Shown here: in pieces, positions 29,305 through 31,719 of the stretch | Numbering within the stretch: position 1 is the first letter of the stretch | Layout of the letters: every line of letters begins with the position of its first letter | Origin: a virus | Length of the DNA stretch: 31,719 nucleotides | IMG/VR virus record: IMGVR_UViG_3300033183_000101 | Coordinates: 1-31,719 of that record | Direction: 5' to 3' (one strand) | Translations under genes and position numbers: made by a program | The notes under the pieces: model-generated | What the model saw: only the letters and a program-made list of their open reading frames with translations | What the model was told of the DNA's origin: nothing | The model's database searches: none

Positions 29305-29337
29305 GAACTTTCTATCAAAAATAAAAAGGAGAACAAG

Positions 29338-30243
29338 ATGAATTACATAACAAAAGAAAAACGTGACGAAGTGCTTGACAAAACATTTACTTTCCAAAAT
29401 GGAATAGTAGAGGCATATCAAGAATATAGAAACGTAAACGAACTACTCTATCAAGACCATGATGTAGACCCTGAAGTCCGTAATATGGCGCGTGAGCAAA
29501 TATTTCTACTTGATCGTGCACATTGCTTTGAATTGAGTAAAGATATTTTCCAATTTGCACTTAAATCAGAAATGACTTGCGATTTAGATATGCCAATTTC
29601 ACAAGAATGCAAACCCTGTGCTGACATTATGTTTGTCTATTACACAAATACATTAGCATGGATGTCATTAAGAGACTATAAAGACGATTGCTATCATATA
29701 TTTTATGGTTGCTTAGACGAATACGGACGCAAACTTCCTTCTGAAGTAAATGCTTGTCCATTAAATAAAGTAGCAATCTTAAAGGTTGGTGAGCCATTGC
29801 AACTTGTAAATCCTTTGCCTTATCAATCTGAGCATAGCAATGGGCCACGCGATTTGAGCTTTGATTTTATGCTTATGCTTAGAACTATCAACACATCGCG
29901 TATAGCAAAAAAAGAACCTGCTGGATCGCGTCAGCAAAGAAAATCAATACACCGCGGAATAGGGAAAGCAGTTGATACTTGGCACCGTGTGACTTGGAAT
30001 ATAGATGAACCACCTAAAGCAAAAGAGCCTTACGACAAAGGTTATCACAAAATGCCGCTGCATTTTAACAGAGGCCATTGGAAACGCGCGAAAGAACATC
30101 ATCCAAAGTCGCAGCAAAGACCACACGCATTGAACCCAGAACATCGTAATATGTGGTGGACATGGATAGACGGTTACTGGGCAGGCCACCCAGCGTTTGG
30201 CTTCAAGAAGCAATACCACGCACCAAAACTAAAGGTAAACTGA
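29338..30243 (+). CDS. Unknown 301-residue early protein, GHW-rich C-terminus
   Basis: From ATG 29338 with an AAAAGGAGAACAAG leader. The N-terminal 130 residues are helical and acidic with several Cys. After residue about 200 it becomes basic and aromatic: MPLHFNRGHWKRAKEHHP..., MWWTWIDGYWAGHPAFGF. The HFxRGHWK and WxxGYWxGHPxFGF pattern recurs, as I recall, in phage proteins of unknown function and looks like a metal- or nucleic-acid-binding module. It is the largest early gene of unknown function. Confidence 0.68.
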   Translation: MNYITKEKRDEVLDKTFTFQNGIVEAYQEYRNVNELLYQDHDVDPEVRNMAREQIFLLDRAHCFELSKDIFQFALKSEMTCDLDMPISQECKPCADIMFVYYTNTLAWMSLRDYKDDCYHIFYGCLDEYGRKLPSEVNACPLNKVAILKVGEPLQLVNPLPYQSEHSNGPRDLSFDFMLMLRTINTSRIAKKEPAGSRQQRKSIHRGIGKAVDTWHRVTWNIDEPPKAKEPYDKGYHKMPLHFNRGHWKRAKEHHPKSQQRPHALNPEHRNMWWTWIDGYWAGHPAFGFKKQYHAPKLKVN

Positions 30244-30244
30244 G

Positions 30245-30490
30245 ATGGAAAAATCACCTTGGATAAAAATAAACAAAGGGGACCGCAGACCAGAAGGAGA
30301 GGTACTTGTTATCCACCAATATCAGGAAGTGGACTACAGCGATCCCTTGAACGCAAAGATAGATTGTTGGGATATAGTACAAGCATACTGGAGCACAAGA
30401 TCGCAGAGTTGGATCGCGCATGGCAAACCAATACGCAATGTAACGTATTGGATGCCGCTGCCGAAAGCACCGTGGAAGTATGAAAGCTAA
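30245..30490 (+). CDS. DUF551-like small protein
   Basis: 81 residues with the DUF551 pattern: an opening PWIKINKGDRRPEGEVLVIHQ, a middle with W-rich beta strands, and the end VTYWMPLPKAPWK. DUF551 proteins are common phage accessory genes of unknown function. It begins 1 nt after the preceding stop and its TAA overlaps the next ATG. Confidence 0.72.
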   Translation: MEKSPWIKINKGDRRPEGEVLVIHQYQEVDYSDPLNAKIDCWDIVQAYWSTRSQSWIAHGKPIRNVTYWMPLPKAPWKYES

Positions 30491-30714
30491 TGGAAACTTT
30501 CTATATATTCTTAATTTCTTACTCGCTTCAGGGACATCCCATTGAGCGTACACTCATTCTAGAAAACTCAGAGCAATGTCAAATAGCGATCCGCGCTAAC
30601 GAACCGCTATCTAACAGCCTTGGTGCTGACATGTTTTGTTTAGATACAGGGAGGATATCTAAATCAATTCGACCAAGGCTTAAACCCCAATCTGGAAATG
30701 AGGCATATCAGTAA
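30490..30714 (+). CDS. Last early gene, unknown, hydrophobic N-terminus
   Basis: 74 residues (METFYIFLISYSLQGHPIERTLIL...) with a short hydrophobic start that could be a weak signal or membrane anchor, two Cys, and a basic C-terminal part. Its last 35 bases overlap the end of the endolysin gene on the other strand, so the two transcription blocks collide here. No intrinsic terminator is seen between them. Confidence 0.5.
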   Translation: METFYIFLISYSLQGHPIERTLILENSEQCQIAIRANEPLSNSLGADMFCLDTGRISKSIRPRLKPQSGNEAYQ

Positions 30715-31147
30715 ATACTCTACGGCCTTGGTCGGTTCTAACACGAACCATATCATCATATGCTTCAAGTGCAGTTCCGTCCCAATCAAGAATGTTATCA
30801 ATGTGCCAAGCACCACCCCATTTAAGTTGGGACATGCCAATTTCTTTTGCAGATTTGATAATTGTATCTGCTAAATCATCATAAAGAGCTAGTTCCCAAG
30901 ACGGTCTTGGCCCAACGTAAGCAACAACATCAAATGCATCCCCCTCAATGTGTTTTGACTTCATTGTAAAAGAAACTTTTTTCTTAACTAGCTCACGTTG
31001 ATCTTCAATTGTGCGCAAGCCACCCATCCACGGAATTCCAAAATCAATTGGTGTAATTGCAATTGCTCGTTTTACTACAGCAACTAATTCTTCATTTACA
31101 CCTTCAAGCCTATTAAGACTTGTTTTGCTTAATTTAAACTCACTCAT
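30680..31147 (-). CDS. Endolysin, M15 L-Ala-D-Glu-type peptidase
   Basis: 155 residues from ATG 31147 (GGGGA 7 nt upstream). The extension to 31219 would overlap the holin gene and is rejected. Zinc-site motif SKHIEGDAFD gives H66 and D73; the C-terminal DMPH gives D147 and H150. These match the SxHxxGxAxD and DxxH motifs of M15 endolysins such as that of phage T5. It cuts the peptide cross-links of Gram-negative peptidoglycan. There is no signal peptide, so export depends on holin. It overlaps the upstream gene by 4 nt (ATGA). Confidence 0.92.
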   Translation of the reverse strand: MSEFKLSKTSLNRLEGVNEELVAVVKRAIAITPIDFGIPWMGGLRTIEDQRELVKKKVSFTMKSKHIEGDAFDVVAYVGPRPSWELALYDDLADTIIKSAKEIGMSQLKWGGAWHIDNILDWDGTALEAYDDMVRVRTDQGRRVFTDMPHFQIGV

Positions 31148-31488
31148 TTTTTTAATCCCCGCATCGTTCGTATTCCAAACGAGGCCGCTATGGAAGCGTA
31201 CATTCCCCATTGTACCCATAGTGGTGTTGTCTCCAGATTAGCAAAACCTCTTGCCATTACATCCTGCATAGAAGGTATGAAGTTAGCAACTAATATTAGC
31301 ACGAAAACAATAGTCCATAGCTCGTCTTTCCAACTATCTTTCGATGCTTCGATTGCAGCTTGTTCCCAGTTGATTTCACCAGTGGCTTGTTTCAATTTAA
31401 TTTCTGCGTTTGCTTTCTGGATCGCAGTCTTGCCATCAATGTAAGACGTCGCCAAGCCGCTGAGAGCTTGTACTATACCACCAATCAT
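31144..31488 (-). CDS. Holin-like protein, GTA_holin_3TM type
   Basis: 114 residues. N-terminal amphipathic segment (MIGGIVQALSGLATSYIDGK), a charged helix, then WKDELWTIVFVLILVANFIP (transmembrane about 57-73) and a second helix at about 90-106. The WKDE motif before the first helix and the overall build match my memory of the holin family used by gene transfer agents. It has a GGAGG site and overlaps the neighbours by 4 nt on both sides, placing it next to the endolysin. Confidence 0.75.
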   Translation of the reverse strand: MIGGIVQALSGLATSYIDGKTAIQKANAEIKLKQATGEINWEQAAIEASKDSWKDELWTIVFVLILVANFIPSMQDVMARGFANLETTPLWVQWGMYASIAASFGIRTMRGLKK

Positions 31489-31685
31489 TTGTTAGCCTCC
31501 TTCCCCATCCAGATACCAAAGCAGCCTGTGAGTGCGCCCATACAGACGCTAACAAGCCCTGCCTGAGCATTGCTTGGCGCATCGAGGGACATAAACCAGT
31601 GAACAGATTGATATGTCAGGATCGTAACCGCCAGCATCATCAGCCGTGGCAGTATCTTCCAATCATCAATGAATGTCTTTGCCAT
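31485..31685 (-). CDS. Small two-helix holin-like protein
   Basis: 66 residues from ATG 31685 (AAGGA 8 nt upstream; an ATG at 31691 is too near that site). Two transmembrane helices, about 13-33 and 40-60, a short polar turn and a charged end (GKEANK), the layout of a class II holin. It stands directly before a second holin-like gene and the endolysin, so one may be holin and the other antiholin or pinholin. The contig-end fragment at 1-87 is the same gene. Confidence 0.72.
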   Translation of the reverse strand: MAKTFIDDWKILPRLMMLAVTILTYQSVHWFMSLDAPSNAQAGLVSVCMGALTGCFGIWMGKEANK

Positions 31686-31719
31686 TACCATCTTCCTTGT
31701 TTTTTGCCGATAAAATAAA
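31599..31719. repeat. Right copy of 121-bp terminal direct repeat
   Basis: Exact copy of bases 1-121. Joining the two copies restores a continuous minus-strand gene order: the 158-aa gene, then the holin-like gene (TAATG overlap), then the second holin-like gene, then endolysin. This supports circular closure. Confidence 0.95.

Noticed and set aside
29224-29337. N-terminal extension of the 301-residue protein
   Set aside because: It would start inside the upstream gene and cover the three-way-junction element; the ATG at 29338 has a full AAAAGGAGAACAAG leader.
31148-31219. N-terminal extension of the endolysin
   Set aside because: It would overlap the holin-like gene by over 70 nt. The ATG at 31147 has a good binding site and places the zinc ligands at positions expected for short M15 endolysins.

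Overview
This window is the genome of a tailed phage with a podovirus (T7-type) virion, very probably complete. The first 121 bases are repeated exactly as the last 121 (1-121 = 31599-31719). That leaves about 31.6 kb of unique sequence, from a circular or circularly permuted assembly or a genome with short terminal repeats. One lysis gene is cut by the contig ends: 1-87 is the start of the intact copy at 31485-31685. No ribosomal RNA, tRNA, integrase, transposase or CRISPR array was seen. The structural proteins and small conserved families resemble those of marine podoviruses. The M15 endolysin and T7-like tail suggest a Gram-negative, probably marine, host; this is inference from gene content.

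The genome is two opposed blocks. The late block lies on the minus strand and reads from about 22125 down to 1, then continues around the circle at 31685. In order it encodes: terminase small subunit; a train of tiny basic proteins (about 21.5-19.9 kb); terminase large subunit; a Lys/Ala-rich protein; portal; a Bbp19-like protein; scaffold; a gp13/GNAT-like protein; major capsid; a small capsid-associated protein; tail tubular proteins A and B; three internal virion proteins; a tail fibre with an S74 chaperone; small conserved proteins; and a lysis cassette of a membrane-anchored protein, two holin-like proteins and an M15 endopeptidase. Most junctions are 1-nt (TAATG) or 4-nt (ATGA) overlaps. 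An exact 12-mer, TTTGTGCGTTGC, occurs four times on the minus strand. Copies lie before the tiny-protein train, before the portal pair, before the capsid gene and before the tail fibre. It is the best candidate for a phage-specific late control element.

The early block lies on the plus strand (22701-30714). It holds a PDDEXK nuclease, a YqaJ-type exonuclease, a GIY-YIG nuclease, a DUF1071 single-strand annealing protein, a protein with an SSB-type DDDIPF tail, several small helix-turn-helix and zinc-ribbon proteins, and many unknowns. There is no DNA polymerase, primase, helicase or RNA polymerase, so replication and transcription must rely on the host, with a phage-encoded recombination set. 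A 14-bp palindrome of the form CTGCAnnnnTGCAG occurs at three early promoters. One copy overlaps the -10 of a small HTH gene whose ATG falls at the predicted transcription start, resembling an autoregulated, leaderless repressor.

The blocks diverge at about 22126-22700, a gene-free stretch with palindromes, direct repeats and hairpins (candidate control region or origin). They converge at about 30680-30714, where the two terminal genes overlap tail to tail. A compact predicted three-way-junction RNA lies at 29253-29304, ahead of the largest unknown early gene.
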